DNA of 64,000 nt, from positions 2,486,501-2,550,500 of the forward strand of contig NZ_CP022121.1 in the NCBI RefSeq assembly GCF_002224645.1, given 5' to 3'. Below, in pieces: positions 47,438 to 56,723 of this stretch. The notes beneath the pieces were generated by a model that worked only from the letters and a program-made list of their open reading frames with translations, was not told the origin of the DNA and ran no database searches. The position numbers and the translations under genes were made by a program. Position 1 is the stretch's first letter, and each line of letters starts with the position of its first letter. Source of the DNA: Dehalobacterium formicoaceticum (GTDB lineage: Bacteria > Bacillota > Dehalobacteriia > Dehalobacteriales > Dehalobacteriaceae).

Positions 47438-48840
47438 AGAAAAAAATCTCCAATCAATTCTTTGCCCATTATCTGGTTGTACTTTTCCTGGTCTTTTTGG
47501 CGACGGTGCTGGCTGTTTTGTTACTGTCATTCGCCAGTCAACTTGCATCAAACACCTTTGCTAAAAACAAATACCCTGCAAGTGCGATTATGCAGGACGA
47601 TTATAAGCAAATCGATGCCGCTCCGATCGTGCAAAACGGCGGTAGTGTGCAAGTGATTGATAAAGAATATCGGGTAGTGCTCTCGGAAGGCGAGGATGCG
47701 ATACCTCAAAAACAATTGACCGCCGGTGAGTTTACGAATTTTTTGGTACGGAGCAAAAGCAAGGATACGCCTTTCCACCACGATATTCTGTATAACCCGC
47801 AAGGTGAATTCTGGTTGATTGTTACCTTTCCCGCTTCCATACGGATTGATTTTGCCTTCACAATGAACAACAAAGCCGCGAATGGAGATTTCGGAAAAGC
47901 CGCACTTATTTTTGGCGCGGTGATTGTCGTGTATCTCCTATTGCTTGCCGCACTTACCGCTATTTATTCAAAAATTACCGCTTCGCAAATTACCGTTCCC
48001 CTGCGAAAGCTCTGTGACGGTACAAGGCTTTTACGGGAGGGCGATTATTCCGCGCGGGTGGAATTGCGCCTAAAAAATGAGTTTGCCGAGCTGCAAAATA
48101 CCTTTAACGACATGGCCGCCCGGATTGAGCGTGAGATTTCCCTGCGCAAGAAATCGGAGGAGGACAGGCGGCGGCTGATTCTAGACATCTCCCACGACCT
48201 TAAAAATCCTATGTCCAGCATACAGGGCTATGCGGAGCTTCTTTGTCAAAAATCGGATATGAGCGAGCAGGAACGTGATGGATACCTTCAAATCATTCAT
48301 CAAAACAGTCAAAGGGCAAACAGGCTGCTCACCGAGCTGTTTGAGCTTTCCCAAATGGATAGCCCGGAGTTTTCCTTAAAGAGGGAAAAGACAGATCTCT
48401 GCGAGGCTCTCCGTCAGCTATGCGGCGAGCTTGTGCCACAATTAGAGCGGGCAGGATTTGAATATGAGTTCAATATTCCCGAAGAAAGTGTTTTTGTCCT
48501 ACTGGACTCAGAGCGTTTCAGTCGTATCATTCAAAATCTTGCAAGCAACACATTGCGCTATAACGGGCAGGGAACAACAGTTACCGTAAGTCTGACTGTG
48601 GAAAATAATCAGGCAATGATTGATTTTGGTGACGACGGAATTGGGATTCCCGCACATCTGACACATGATATTTTTAAGCCCTTTGTCCGGGTGGACGATT
48701 CCCGCAACTCCGAAACCGGCGGCAGCGGCTTAGGGCTTTCTATAGCGAAAAAAATTGTCGAGGCACATGGTGGTGATTTAACACTATTCAAAGGCAGCGA
48801 TAAGGGTTGTACTTTCAGGATTACAATCCCCAAGATTTAA
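47434..48840 (+). CDS. Sensor histidine kinase (HAMP-HisKA-HATPase)
   Basis: 468 residues. Two membrane helices (about 8-32 and 150-175) bracket an extracellular domain of some 115 residues. A HAMP domain follows (TVPLRKLCDGTRLLREGDYSARVELRLKNEFAELQNTFNDMA), then HisKA with H254 (DISHDLKNPMSSIQG) and HATPase boxes (QNLASN, DFGDDGIGI, GGSGLGLSIAKKIVE). Partner of the upstream regulator. Confidence 0.93.
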   Translation: MKKKISNQFFAHYLVVLFLVFLATVLAVLLLSFASQLASNTFAKNKYPASAIMQDDYKQIDAAPIVQNGGSVQVIDKEYRVVLSEGEDAIPQKQLTAGEFTNFLVRSKSKDTPFHHDILYNPQGEFWLIVTFPASIRIDFAFTMNNKAANGDFGKAALIFGAVIVVYLLLLAALTAIYSKITASQITVPLRKLCDGTRLLREGDYSARVELRLKNEFAELQNTFNDMAARIEREISLRKKSEEDRRRLILDISHDLKNPMSSIQGYAELLCQKSDMSEQERDGYLQIIHQNSQRANRLLTELFELSQMDSPEFSLKREKTDLCEALRQLCGELVPQLERAGFEYEFNIPEESVFVLLDSERFSRIIQNLASNTLRYNGQGTTVTVSLTVENNQAMIDFGDDGIGIPAHLTHDIFKPFVRVDDSRNSETGGSGLGLSIAKKIVEAHGGDLTLFKGSDKGCTFRITIPKI

Positions 48841-48936
48841 GGTAGATTTAAGGTTTGATTCAGCTGTATGACAGGTTCGATTGCTATGATGGCAATGAGC
48901 TTGAAATACAGCTGATTTTATATTAGGGGGGTCATT

Positions 48937-49092
48937 ATGGCACTGGAACACAGTTCGGTAATACTTTTAATACTTCTTTCCTTTATGCTGCTATGTTTCC
49001 CAAAGCAAAGATGGAAATTTAAAGAGGCATGGAAAATTATTAAGAAAGGTTTTAAAAATCATGATGGAGGATGTGAAAAACGGAACTACTAA
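48937..49092 (+). CDS. 51-residue single-helix membrane peptide
   Basis: ATG 48937 preceded by AGGGGGG at good spacing. One hydrophobic helix (SSVILLILLSFMLLCF) is followed by a strongly basic tail (PKQRWKFKEAWKIIKKGFKN). It lies between the kinase and a methyltransferase gene on the same strand. Such peptides often modulate a neighbouring kinase or transporter, but no family is recognised. Confidence 0.55.
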   Translation: MALEHSSVILLILLSFMLLCFPKQRWKFKEAWKIIKKGFKNHDGGCEKRNY

Positions 49093-49126
49093 TCTTGCCG
49101 ACGAGGAATTGAGAGGTGATGGATGA

Positions 49127-49696
49127 ATGATGCAGCATGAACCGGCACGTTTAGAGATGCTTCTGACCAAGCTCGCCTTTCTGCTTTACGGCAAACCGGT
49201 CTACAAGGCATTCGCTGATCGTCTGCCTCTCTATGGTGGGGAGCAGGTGTTGGATTTTGTCTGCGGCATGGGGACGGTTGCATATTACGTCGCGGGGCGG
49301 CTGCCCCACGGACATCTGACTTGCTTGGATATTTCCGAGCGATGGCTGAACACTTGTCGCAGAACCTTGCGGAGATATGGGAATGTCTCCTTTCTTCACG
49401 CAGAAGCCCTGGGCTTGCCGGAGGATAGCTTTGATATGGTCTACTGCCATTTTGTTTTGCATGATATTTCAGAAGACGATTTAAGAACGGTTATCCTTGC
49501 TTTAGTGAAATCCCTAAAATCCGGCGGCTCACTCATTTTCCGCGAACCGCTGGACGAAGCTGAAAGGCTGAATATTATCAAACACCTGATAGAGCAAAAC
49601 AGGCTATCACTGAAGGATAGCCGCATCACCGATGTGCCGCTGATGGGCAACGCACTTGAAAGTGTATATATCAAAATAAAGGAGGTCTTGTCATGA
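49127..49696 (+). CDS. Class I SAM-dependent methyltransferase
   Basis: 189 residues. Motif I is VLDFVCGMGTVAYYVA, followed by LTCLDISERWLNTCRRTLRRYGNVSFLHAEALGLPEDSFDMVYCHFVLHDIS, the usual class I fold with the acidic ribose ligand. GAGGTG is about eight bases upstream. The following hydrolase gene overlaps by four bases. The substrate is unknown; a small-molecule or lipid substrate is likely. Confidence 0.85.
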   Translation: MMQHEPARLEMLLTKLAFLLYGKPVYKAFADRLPLYGGEQVLDFVCGMGTVAYYVAGRLPHGHLTCLDISERWLNTCRRTLRRYGNVSFLHAEALGLPEDSFDMVYCHFVLHDISEDDLRTVILALVKSLKSGGSLIFREPLDEAERLNIIKHLIEQNRLSLKDSRITDVPLMGNALESVYIKIKEVLS

Positions 49697-50868
49697 CTCA
49701 AGTAATCATATTTCTTATTCTAACCGCTCTGATGGTCATCGCGTTTACTGGGGTGCTGCTCCTGTTAGTCTATCGCCTCATCCCACGGATCCGGAACAAG
49801 GCGAATCCGAAGCAGGTCACTCGCTTAAAAAAGATAGCGTTGTTCCTCGCCGTGGTGATGATATTAAACTTAGGATTTGTCACCTTTACGCAATTCGCCG
49901 CGTCCACGCCCCCCATTGATGCTGAAGACAGCATTGCAGAACTGACCGAGCTTGAGTTGAACGGCAGGAAGCAATGGATTAGTCTGCGGGGTTGGGACAA
50001 GACAAAACCTGTGCTGCTCTTTTTAGCAGGCGGCCCCGGTGGAACGCAAATGGCGGCGGTACGCCATGAACTTGCAGAGTTGGAGAAGTATTTTGTCGTA
50101 GTCAACTGGGATCAGCCCGGTTCCGGTAAGTCCTATGATGCCGAAAAGACTGGGAACATCACTGTCGATACTTATATTCAGGACGGTCACACCCTGACCG
50201 AATACCTGAAGGAGCGCTTTTCAAAGGAGAAGATCTATCTGATCGGTGAATCCTGGGGAAGTGCATTGGGGATTTTTTTGGTGGACAAATATCCAGAGTC
50301 TTATCATGCTTTGATCGGAACAGGGCAGATGATTGATTTTACCGAAACCGAGCGGCTGGATTATGCGAAGGCGATGGAAGTCGCTGAAAATAGCGGAGAT
50401 ACTCCCCTTGTTGAGAGGCTTGTGGCAAATGGTGAGCCGCCATATTACGGCAAGGATGTTACATGGAAAAGTGCGGTGTATTTGAATTATCTCAGTCAAT
50501 ATATGTCAAGCAACCCCAAAATTCACAATCCCGGCTATAACACCTTTCGGGATATCGGTTCTCCTGAATATGGGCTACTTGATAAAATCAACTTTTTCCG
50601 CGGTATCGTTAACACATACAATCATGTGTATCAACAACTTTATACCATCGATCTGAGAACGGACTACACAAAGCTGGCTGTTCCGGTCTATTTCTTCTTG
50701 GGGCGATACGATATCAATGCACCTACAGTGTTGGTTGAGGAATACGAGCAGGTGCTGGACGCGCCCGACAAAGAAATTGTATGGTTTGAGCATTCCGGTC
50801 ACAGCCCGTGGATCAACGAACGGGATAGATTTGTAGAGGAGGTATTATCATGCTTTTTAGAAAACTAA
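49693..50868 (+). CDS. Membrane-anchored alpha/beta hydrolase (S33 prolyl aminopeptidase-like)
   Basis: 391 residues. Two N-terminal membrane helices (about 3-25 and 48-68). The oxyanion-type motif FLAGGPGGTQ and WDQPGSGKS are typical of proline iminopeptidase-like hydrolases. The nucleophile elbow is GESWGS (about residues 185-190). The late acid (GRYDINAP) and the catalytic histidine (HSGHSPWINE) are present. Coupled to the methyltransferase upstream, and its end overlaps the next lipoprotein gene. Probable role in a peptide or ester modification at the membrane. Confidence 0.87.
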   Translation: MTQVIIFLILTALMVIAFTGVLLLLVYRLIPRIRNKANPKQVTRLKKIALFLAVVMILNLGFVTFTQFAASTPPIDAEDSIAELTELELNGRKQWISLRGWDKTKPVLLFLAGGPGGTQMAAVRHELAELEKYFVVVNWDQPGSGKSYDAEKTGNITVDTYIQDGHTLTEYLKERFSKEKIYLIGESWGSALGIFLVDKYPESYHALIGTGQMIDFTETERLDYAKAMEVAENSGDTPLVERLVANGEPPYYGKDVTWKSAVYLNYLSQYMSSNPKIHNPGYNTFRDIGSPEYGLLDKINFFRGIVNTYNHVYQQLYTIDLRTDYTKLAVPVYFFLGRYDINAPTVLVEEYEQVLDAPDKEIVWFEHSGHSPWINERDRFVEEVLSCFLEN

Positions 50869-51236
50869 GCGCAGGAATTATCCTTGCGGCCATGCTTTTG
50901 CTTTCGGCTTGCGCCGTGCCAAACGGCATCATGATCCTTGAGAATCTAAACGGCACGGGCTTCACAATGGACTTGACGCAGTTTAATGCTGAAACCAATT
51001 ATGAACTGTCCCTCACCGAGGGCGATGTGCTGCAAGTGGAAGTCTCCCGCGATAGCGGTAAGATCGCGCTTACGGTCAGCGGTAAAAACGGAAGCGAACC
51101 TTATACGGGTAACAATTTGGCGTCCGGCATATTTACCATTACTGTTTCAGAAACGGATGAGTATGTGTTCCGAATCACCGGTAAAGACGCGACGGGAAAA
51201 ATTCTTGTCAAGAATTTGGGGAGTGGGGTAAAATAG
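50850..51236 (+). CDS. Small lipoprotein of unknown function
   Basis: 128 residues starting within the end of the hydrolase gene (19-base overlap), with GAGGAGG just upstream. Signal peptide with lipobox LLLSAC. The rest is a compact beta-rich domain ending in FRITGKDATGKILVKN. No family recognised. The operon context suggests it is exported together with the hydrolase activity. Confidence 0.75.
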   Translation: MLFRKLSAGIILAAMLLLSACAVPNGIMILENLNGTGFTMDLTQFNAETNYELSLTEGDVLQVEVSRDSGKIALTVSGKNGSEPYTGNNLASGIFTITVSETDEYVFRITGKDATGKILVKNLGSGVK

Positions 51237-51254
51237 TATAAGGAGGTGAATCAA

Positions 51255-52514
51255 ATGAATAAAATTATTCCTCACTTATGGTATGACAAAGAAGCAAAGG
51301 AAGCAGCTTTGTTTTACATCAGCTTATTTGAAGATTCCCGTCTTTTGGATATAACAGTCTGGGAAGGGACCCCGTCAGGAGATGCGGAAACAGTGAATTT
51401 TCAACTGGCCGGTCAGCCTTTCTCTGCAATTAGTGCAGGCCCTTTTTTCAAATTTAACCCATCGATTTCTTTGATGGTTGCCTGTGACTCTGTAGATGAG
51501 GTCAATGATAAATGGAAAGCGCTATCAGTTGGGGGCAGTGCATTAATGCCCCTTGGGGAATATCCCTTCAGTAAGTGGTATGGATGGATACAGGATCGTT
51601 ATGGCCTTTCCTGGCAGTTGATGCTTGTTGACCAAGAACAAGGCGCACAAAAGATTAGTCAGAAAATTACCCCAAATATGCTTTTTTCAAACACTGCCAA
51701 CGGCAAAGCAGAAGCAGCCGTGAAATATTATACAGAGGTTTTCGAAAATTCAGAAATAGATACCATTAGCAGATATGGCCCCGGGGAAGCCCAGTCAGCT
51801 CAAGCGCAAGTAAATTTTGCATCGTTCAAGCTGTGCGGCATAAACTTTTCGGCGATGGATCATGGCTACGATATGGATTTCACCTTTAATGAAGCATTTT
51901 CCCTGATGGTGCTTTGTCAAAACCAAAAGGAAATTGATTATTATTGGGAAAAGCTATCAACCGTGCCCGAAGCAGAGCAATGCGGCTGGCTCAAGGATCA
52001 ATTTGGTGTTTCCTGGCAGATTGTGCCGTCCAACCTTCAAGAACTTTTATCACAAGGTTCAAAAGAAGGAAAGGAGGAAATTTACAAGATATTTCTGAAA
52101 ATGAAAAAGATTGATATCGCAGCCTTGGAGAAGGTACGTATGGAACTGGATAATAACGGATTACAGTCCAGCACCTTTAGAACAGACAAAACCTGGACAG
52201 AGCAGGAAATCAATGAACTATTTCAAAATCTGGCCGGGGGCAGCGGCGGTAGCGTTTTTCGTGCCAAGGGCTTCTTGAACACCCCGTCGGGCAAGGTTAA
52301 AGTAAACTATCTCTATGGTCGGGGTGAAATTGAACCCTCTTCCTACGAAGGCCCCGGTATCGTCGTAATTATCGGCAAAGACCTGTCAGAGGGCATGCTG
52401 CAACTATTGTTACCAAGCGGTTCAACCGGATCAGCCGGATCCTGCGGTCAAACTCCTTGCAGCAGTCAAAAATCATGCTGGAACAATTGTTTGTTTCAAA
52501 GCAGGAAGAATTAA
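51255..52514 (+). CDS. Fusion: two PhnB-like VOC domains plus CobW C-terminal domain
   Basis: 419 residues from ATG 51255 (AGGAGG at 51241-51246). Residues about 1-130 and 135-270 are tandem PhnB/3-dmu-9_3-mt-type vicinal-oxygen-chelate domains (KIIPHLWYDKEAKEAALFY; TPNMLFSNTANGKAEAAVKYYTEVF; both ending with GLSWQL or GVSWQIVP). After a helical linker, residues about 305-395 match the C-terminal domain of the CobW protein at 59001 (FRTDKTWTEQEINELFQ, FRAKGFLNT, VNYLYGRGEIEPSSYEGPG, VIIGKDL). There is no GTPase domain. The tail is cysteine-rich (CGQTPCSS, SCWNNC). An unusual combination suggesting a metal-chaperone target module. Confidence 0.85.
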   Translation: MNKIIPHLWYDKEAKEAALFYISLFEDSRLLDITVWEGTPSGDAETVNFQLAGQPFSAISAGPFFKFNPSISLMVACDSVDEVNDKWKALSVGGSALMPLGEYPFSKWYGWIQDRYGLSWQLMLVDQEQGAQKISQKITPNMLFSNTANGKAEAAVKYYTEVFENSEIDTISRYGPGEAQSAQAQVNFASFKLCGINFSAMDHGYDMDFTFNEAFSLMVLCQNQKEIDYYWEKLSTVPEAEQCGWLKDQFGVSWQIVPSNLQELLSQGSKEGKEEIYKIFLKMKKIDIAALEKVRMELDNNGLQSSTFRTDKTWTEQEINELFQNLAGGSGGSVFRAKGFLNTPSGKVKVNYLYGRGEIEPSSYEGPGIVVIIGKDLSEGMLQLLLPSGSTGSAGSCGQTPCSSQKSCWNNCLFQSRKN

Positions 52515-52530
52515 TTTTTTAAGAAATTCC

Positions 52531-52560
52531 GGAACTCCCACTTCTATAAGCGGGAGTTCC
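52531..52560. terminator. Hairpin between convergent genes
   Basis: GGAACTCCC/GGGAGTTCC stem with a 12-base loop, between the plus-strand fusion gene and the minus-strand trpA. Likely shared, though only a weak T-run follows in either direction. Confidence 0.6.
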
Positions 52561-52607
52561 ATTTATTACATCAAGAAAGGTAGATTCTCCATCTGAAGCC
52601 CCGATAT

Positions 52608-53408
52608 TCAGCTTTTGCTGAATGAGTTCATTGTATTCATCATGATTGCATCCTTCATGGTTCGTACATATTGGGCCACATGGGGGACGCATGCTGCACC
52701 GTATTTCTCCACAATTTTGACGATGGCGCTGCCTACAATTACCCCATCGGAAAATTCAGCCATCATAGCGGCCTGTTCCGGTGTAGAAATCCCAAAACCA
52801 ATGGCACAGGGAATATCCTTAGTCTCCTTGACAAGTTTTATCATTTCTGCCACATCGCCGCCGATTTTCTTGCGTACTCCGGTTACTCCTAATGATGATA
52901 CACAATATACAAATCCTTGTGCTTCACCGGCAATCATGCGAATACGTTCCCTGGATGTAGGCGCAATCATGGAAATCAAATGAACATTATGTTTTATGGC
53001 CCAAGGCTCCAGTTCACCTTTTTCTTCATAAGGGACATCCGGAACAATGACGGCGTCGACGCCCACCTCCTGACAATTCCTCATAAATCTTTCCGTCCCA
53101 TAAACAACAATGGGATTGACATAAGTCATAAAAGCGATGGGCACAGAACATGATCTTCGGATGCGGTTCAGCATGACAAATATTTTATCTGTTGTTGTTC
53201 CGCTCTCCAGGGCACGTTGATCAGCAGCCTGGATGACCGCTCCTTCGGCAACAGGATCAGAAAAAGGAATACCCAGCTCTATTAAATCTGCTCCCGCCGC
53301 TGCCATCTGATACACTAATTCTTCAGTTACCTCCAAATCGGGATCACCTGCCGTGATAAAAGGAATAAATGACTTACCGTTTGCAAAAACCTGGGCTAAT
53401 TTATTCAT
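52608..53408 (-). CDS. trpA: Tryptophan synthase alpha subunit
   Basis: 266 residues. Cleaves indole-3-glycerol phosphate to indole and glyceraldehyde-3-phosphate. The catalytic glutamate is in [13 protein letters not shown] and the aspartate in [13 protein letters not shown]. Loop GVTGVRKK and the phosphate-binding GFGISTPEQ and VIVGSAIV are present. It overlaps the trpB end by eight bases. Only trpB and trpA are present here; trpE, G, D, C and F are not adjacent. Confidence 0.96.
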   Translation of the reverse strand: MNKLAQVFANGKSFIPFITAGDPDLEVTEELVYQMAAAGADLIELGIPFSDPVAEGAVIQAADQRALESGTTTDKIFVMLNRIRRSCSVPIAFMTYVNPIVVYGTERFMRNCQEVGVDAVIVPDVPYEEKGELEPWAIKHNVHLISMIAPTSRERIRMIAGEAQGFVYCVSSLGVTGVRKKIGGDVAEMIKLVKETKDIPCAIGFGISTPEQAAMMAEFSDGVIVGSAIVKIVEKYGAACVPHVAQYVRTMKDAIMMNTMNSFSKS

Positions 53409-54593
53409 AGATATTCACCCCCTGATAACGTGCTATCGCCGCAACGTCTTTATCGCCTCTTCCGGAAAGGCAGATCACCATCACTTGATCAGGACTCATC
53501 TGGGGTGCTAGTTTTTGAGCATAGGCAACTGCATGGGCGCTCTCAATGGCCGGGATAATCCCTTCGGTAAGGGCAAGATAGCGGAATGCCTCTACCGCTT
53601 CATCATCTGTCACCGGCACATATTCTGCCCGGCCCGTATCATAGAGAGCCGCATGCTCCGGTCCGATGCCGGGATAATCCAAGCCCGCCGAGATGGAATA
53701 AACCGGTGCAATCTGACCGTATTGATCCTGACAGAAGTAAGATTTCATTCCATGGAAAATGCCCACGGTGCCCTTTGCAATGGTTGCAGCCGTCTTATCG
53801 GTATCAATGCCGTGTCCGGCAGCCTCGCAGCCAATCAGGCGGACATTTTCATCATTAATAAAATTATAGAATAGTCCCATGGCATTACTCCCGCCCCAAC
53901 ACAGGCGAGGAGCACATCCGGAAGCCGCCCTTCCTTTTCTATGATCTGCCTTTTAACTTCACGGCCAATGATACTTTGAAAATCCCGAACTATGGTGGGG
54001 AAGGGATGTGGACCCATGACCGACCCCAGCACATAGTGGGTATCCTTTACCCGCTCGGTCCATTCCCGCATCGTTTCATTGACCGCATCCTTTAAGGTTT
54101 GGGTGCCGCTTTGCACCACATGTACCTTGGCACCTAATAGTTCCATACGGAAAACATTGAGGATCTGCCGGTCTGCATCTTCTTTGCCCATGAATATTTC
54201 GCATTTCATACCCATGATTGCCGCAGCGGTTGCAGTGGCAACACCATGCTGTCCCGCCCCGGTCTCGGCGATGACCCGGGTTTTACCCATGCGTTTCGCG
54301 AGAAGTACCTGGCCCAGCACATTGTTGATTTTATGGGATCCGGTATGATTAAGATCCTCCCGTTTAAGATAGATTTTGGGGCCGCCTAAATCCTCCGTCA
54401 TCCTTTCTGCATAAAAAAGCAATGATGGCCGTCCGGCATAATTATTCAGCAGTTCCGTAAGTTCCCCGATAAATTCCGGATCATCCTTATACTGACGATA
54501 TGACTCTTCCAGCTCAATTACGGCATTCATCAGGGTTTCCGGAATGTATTGTCCGCCGTGGATGCCAAATCTTCCTTTTGACATGTTAGTCAA
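53401..54593 (-). pseudogene. trpB: Tryptophan synthase beta subunit, single-base frameshift
   Basis: The N-terminal frame (54593 down to about 53897) has the PLP lysine ([13 protein letters not shown]) and [11 protein letters not shown]. The C-terminal frame (from about 53890) resumes with [23 protein letters not shown] and ends [11 protein letters not shown]. At 53893-53897 the minus strand reads GTTGGGGCGGG where one more G restores [11 protein letters not shown], the conserved phosphate-binding motif. So one base is missing from a G run. All other features are intact, so a sequencing error or a very recent mutation is likely. Together the frames cover a full-length TrpB of 397 residues. 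Confidence 0.9.
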
Positions 54594-54654
54594 CTCCTTT
54601 TTCTAAAAAATCCAAGGAAATAAAGAAATAGACAAATCGAGAAAATTTAAATAT

Positions 54655-54950
54655 ATATCCTTTCTAAAATACAAAAAAGCCTTCATCCCTAAAAATAGGG
54701 ACAAAAGCTTTAGCTTCTGTGGTACCACCCAAATTGACGATAAATCGCCCACTCATTTTTGCATACAATCATATGCACCCAGCTGATAACGGGCAGGGCC
54801 CCCGTAAACGCCTACTTTTATAATTTCGGGCTTCCCTCACAAGTCCATTCAGAATAATTTTAGCAACCACATTCTCACCGGCTAGTGGCTCTCTGAGTGC
54901 ATTTTATCATTCCTACTATTCTTGTTCATAGGTTTAATGGGATTTTTAAG
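54655..54950 (-). promoter_or_regulatory. Trp-specific T-box leader of trpBA
   Basis: On the minus strand: Stem I features AGAGAGCC ... GGTGAGAATGTGG, the specifier loop GAA-TGG-AC with codon UGG (complement at 54845-54847), the T-box GGGTGGTACCAC (54719-54730), then a 14-bp terminator stem with T-run (54673-54710). The UGG codon marks uncharged tRNA-Trp as the signal that allows read-through into trpB about 80 bases downstream. The variable base after UGG in the bulge is U, predicting discriminator base A in the cognate tRNA. Confidence 0.9.
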
Positions 54951-55140
54951 TTAAGTAGAACAATATCATTAAGCTTCCATCTTGTCAAGAGGAAATTTGG
55001 TAAATTCGGTAACGGTAAATTCGGGGAGGGTTCCTGAATTAATTGAAAATGATAGCTAAAAATTCCTATTGCCAAGAATTAATTTTAATGATAGTATGAT
55101 AACAATTTTTTAAAGATTTTTAAAATTAAATGTAAAAAGT

Positions 55141-55551
55141 AATGACGGAGACAAGTAGGTTAATGCAGCGCTTTGACAGGGAAAGGATGCCGGGGACTGA
55201 AAGCATCTTAAAGATAAGCATTTACTGAAATTCCCTCCTGAACTGCACAGTGAAGCTCTAAATATCTATTTAGGGTTATAGTTGTTGTCGGGTTTTCCCG
55301 TTATAGAAAAAGGGTATCGGGTCGCAGCACTCTGTATTACTCCTTACTTAAAAACAACCTCAAGTGGTGATAGGCTTTTGTCTTGCGGACAGAAGTTTTT
55401 TTACTTTTTTGGGGTTAGCTTTTTGGTTGGTTATTGCGTTGCAGTAGTGAGGCTGTGATTCCTGTACTTTGATGAGTGGGTTTTTAACCAATTTGGGTGG
55501 TACCGCGGTGCACTTTTCCGTCCCTTTAGACGAAGAGGTGCTTTTTTTATG
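55141..55551 (+). promoter_or_regulatory. T-box leader of the TrpX-type ABC transporter, with an extra internal hairpin
   Basis: Begins with the typical GACGGAGACAAGTAGG, has a canonical T-box GGGTGGTACCGCGG at 55495-55508 and a 13-bp terminator stem (GCACTTTTCCGTC / GACGAAGAGGTGC) ending in seven T at 55542-55548. The specifier is ambiguous in CTGAAATTCCC (about 55224-55234): UUC (Phe) or AUU (Ile) fit by offset. A further terminator-like hairpin with T-run lies at 55373-55405, inside the leader, which is unusual. The leader is about 400 bases, longer than a single T-box needs. Confidence 0.8.
55373..55405 (+). terminator. Internal terminator-like hairpin in the T-box leader
   Basis: CTTTTGTC-TTGCG-GACAGAAG, an 8-bp stem with one G-U pair, followed directly by TTTTTTTA. 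It lies about 90 bases ahead of the T-box proper, so the leader may contain two tandem decision points. Confidence 0.6.
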
Positions 55552-55669
55552 GTAAATTTTAGCTAATAGGCATATTGGCTAATTGATTAATTTGGCTGCT
55601 GTTTTTGAATATTATTTGAGTATTAAACGGTGTTAATTTTTTATCTGAAAAATGAGGGGGCAATTAAAA

Positions 55670-56680
55670 ATGAAAAAAATTATCTGGATCATTAGCTTGA
55701 TTATGATATTATCTCTTACAATTGCAGGATGCGGGAATAACAACGAACAGTCTCAGGGAACCGGCAACGAGAAAGAAAGTGCAGATAAGAATATAAAATT
55801 AGGTATCATCCAAATCTCGGAACATGCGGCGCTGGATGCCTCCCGTAAGGGTTTTTTGGATGTTTTAGCGGAAAACGGATATAAAGACGGTGAAAATCTT
55901 ACCGTCGACTATCATAATGCCCAGGGAGATCAGTCTAATCTCCAAACCATAGCCAACAAGTTTGTTGCAGACCGGGTAGATATGGTTTTGGCGATCGCAA
56001 CTCCATCCGCTATTGCCATGGCCGGTGCCACGGAGGATATTCCCATTTTAATCACCGCTGTCACCGACCCGGTAACGGCAAAATTGGTAGACAGTAATGA
56101 AAAACCGGGAGGAAATGTGACCGGTACCACTGATTTGGCTCCAGCCAAAGATCAGTTTGAGCTCCTTAAGAAAATTGTACCGGATGCCAAAAAGATTGGT
56201 GTCATCTATAATTCCAGTGAAGTAAATTCTCAGGTGCAGGTTGAAATGGTGAAGGAAGCTGCTAAAGACATGGATTTGGAAATCGTGGAGGCCACTATTT
56301 CCAACAGTGCGGAGGTTATGCAGGCCGCTCAATCATTGGTGGGAAAAGTTGATGCCATATATGCACCTTCCGACAATAATGTGGCGTCTTCCATGCCCAG
56401 TGTCGTTTCTGTAGCAGAAAAAAATCAAATCCCTTTCTTTGTCAGTGTAGAAGATATGGTGGATGATGGTGCCCTGGGGGCGATGGGTATTGATTATTAT
56501 GAACTGGGCCGTATGACCGGTGCCATGGCAATAAAAGTTATTAATGGTGAGAATACGGCGGAGATGCCCATCGAAGGCCTCCCGGATTTTAAAATTATTA
56601 TCAACAAGGGTGCGGCAGAAAGGATGGGCGTGACCGTTCCTCAGGAAGTTTTGAATCAAGCCGAAAGGATTATTGATTAA
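55670..56680 (+). CDS. TrpX/YtrX-type ABC transporter substrate-binding lipoprotein
   Basis: 336 residues from ATG 55670 (GAGGGGG about ten bases upstream). Signal peptide with lipobox LTIAGC, then an ABC_sub_bind domain (KLGIIQISEHAALDASRKGFLDVLAENGY, AIATPSAIAMAGATEDIPILITAVTDPV, APSDNNVASSMPSVVSVAEKNQIPFF). This family includes the T-box-regulated tryptophan transporter component TrpX. First gene of a three-gene importer operon behind a T-box. Confidence 0.9.
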   Translation: MKKIIWIISLIMILSLTIAGCGNNNEQSQGTGNEKESADKNIKLGIIQISEHAALDASRKGFLDVLAENGYKDGENLTVDYHNAQGDQSNLQTIANKFVADRVDMVLAIATPSAIAMAGATEDIPILITAVTDPVTAKLVDSNEKPGGNVTGTTDLAPAKDQFELLKKIVPDAKKIGVIYNSSEVNSQVQVEMVKEAAKDMDLEIVEATISNSAEVMQAAQSLVGKVDAIYAPSDNNVASSMPSVVSVAEKNQIPFFVSVEDMVDDGALGAMGIDYYELGRMTGAMAIKVINGENTAEMPIEGLPDFKIIINKGAAERMGVTVPQEVLNQAERIID

Positions 56681-56723
56681 AATCAATTATTAAGATCTAT
56701 TATTAAGATAAGGATTACTGAAA

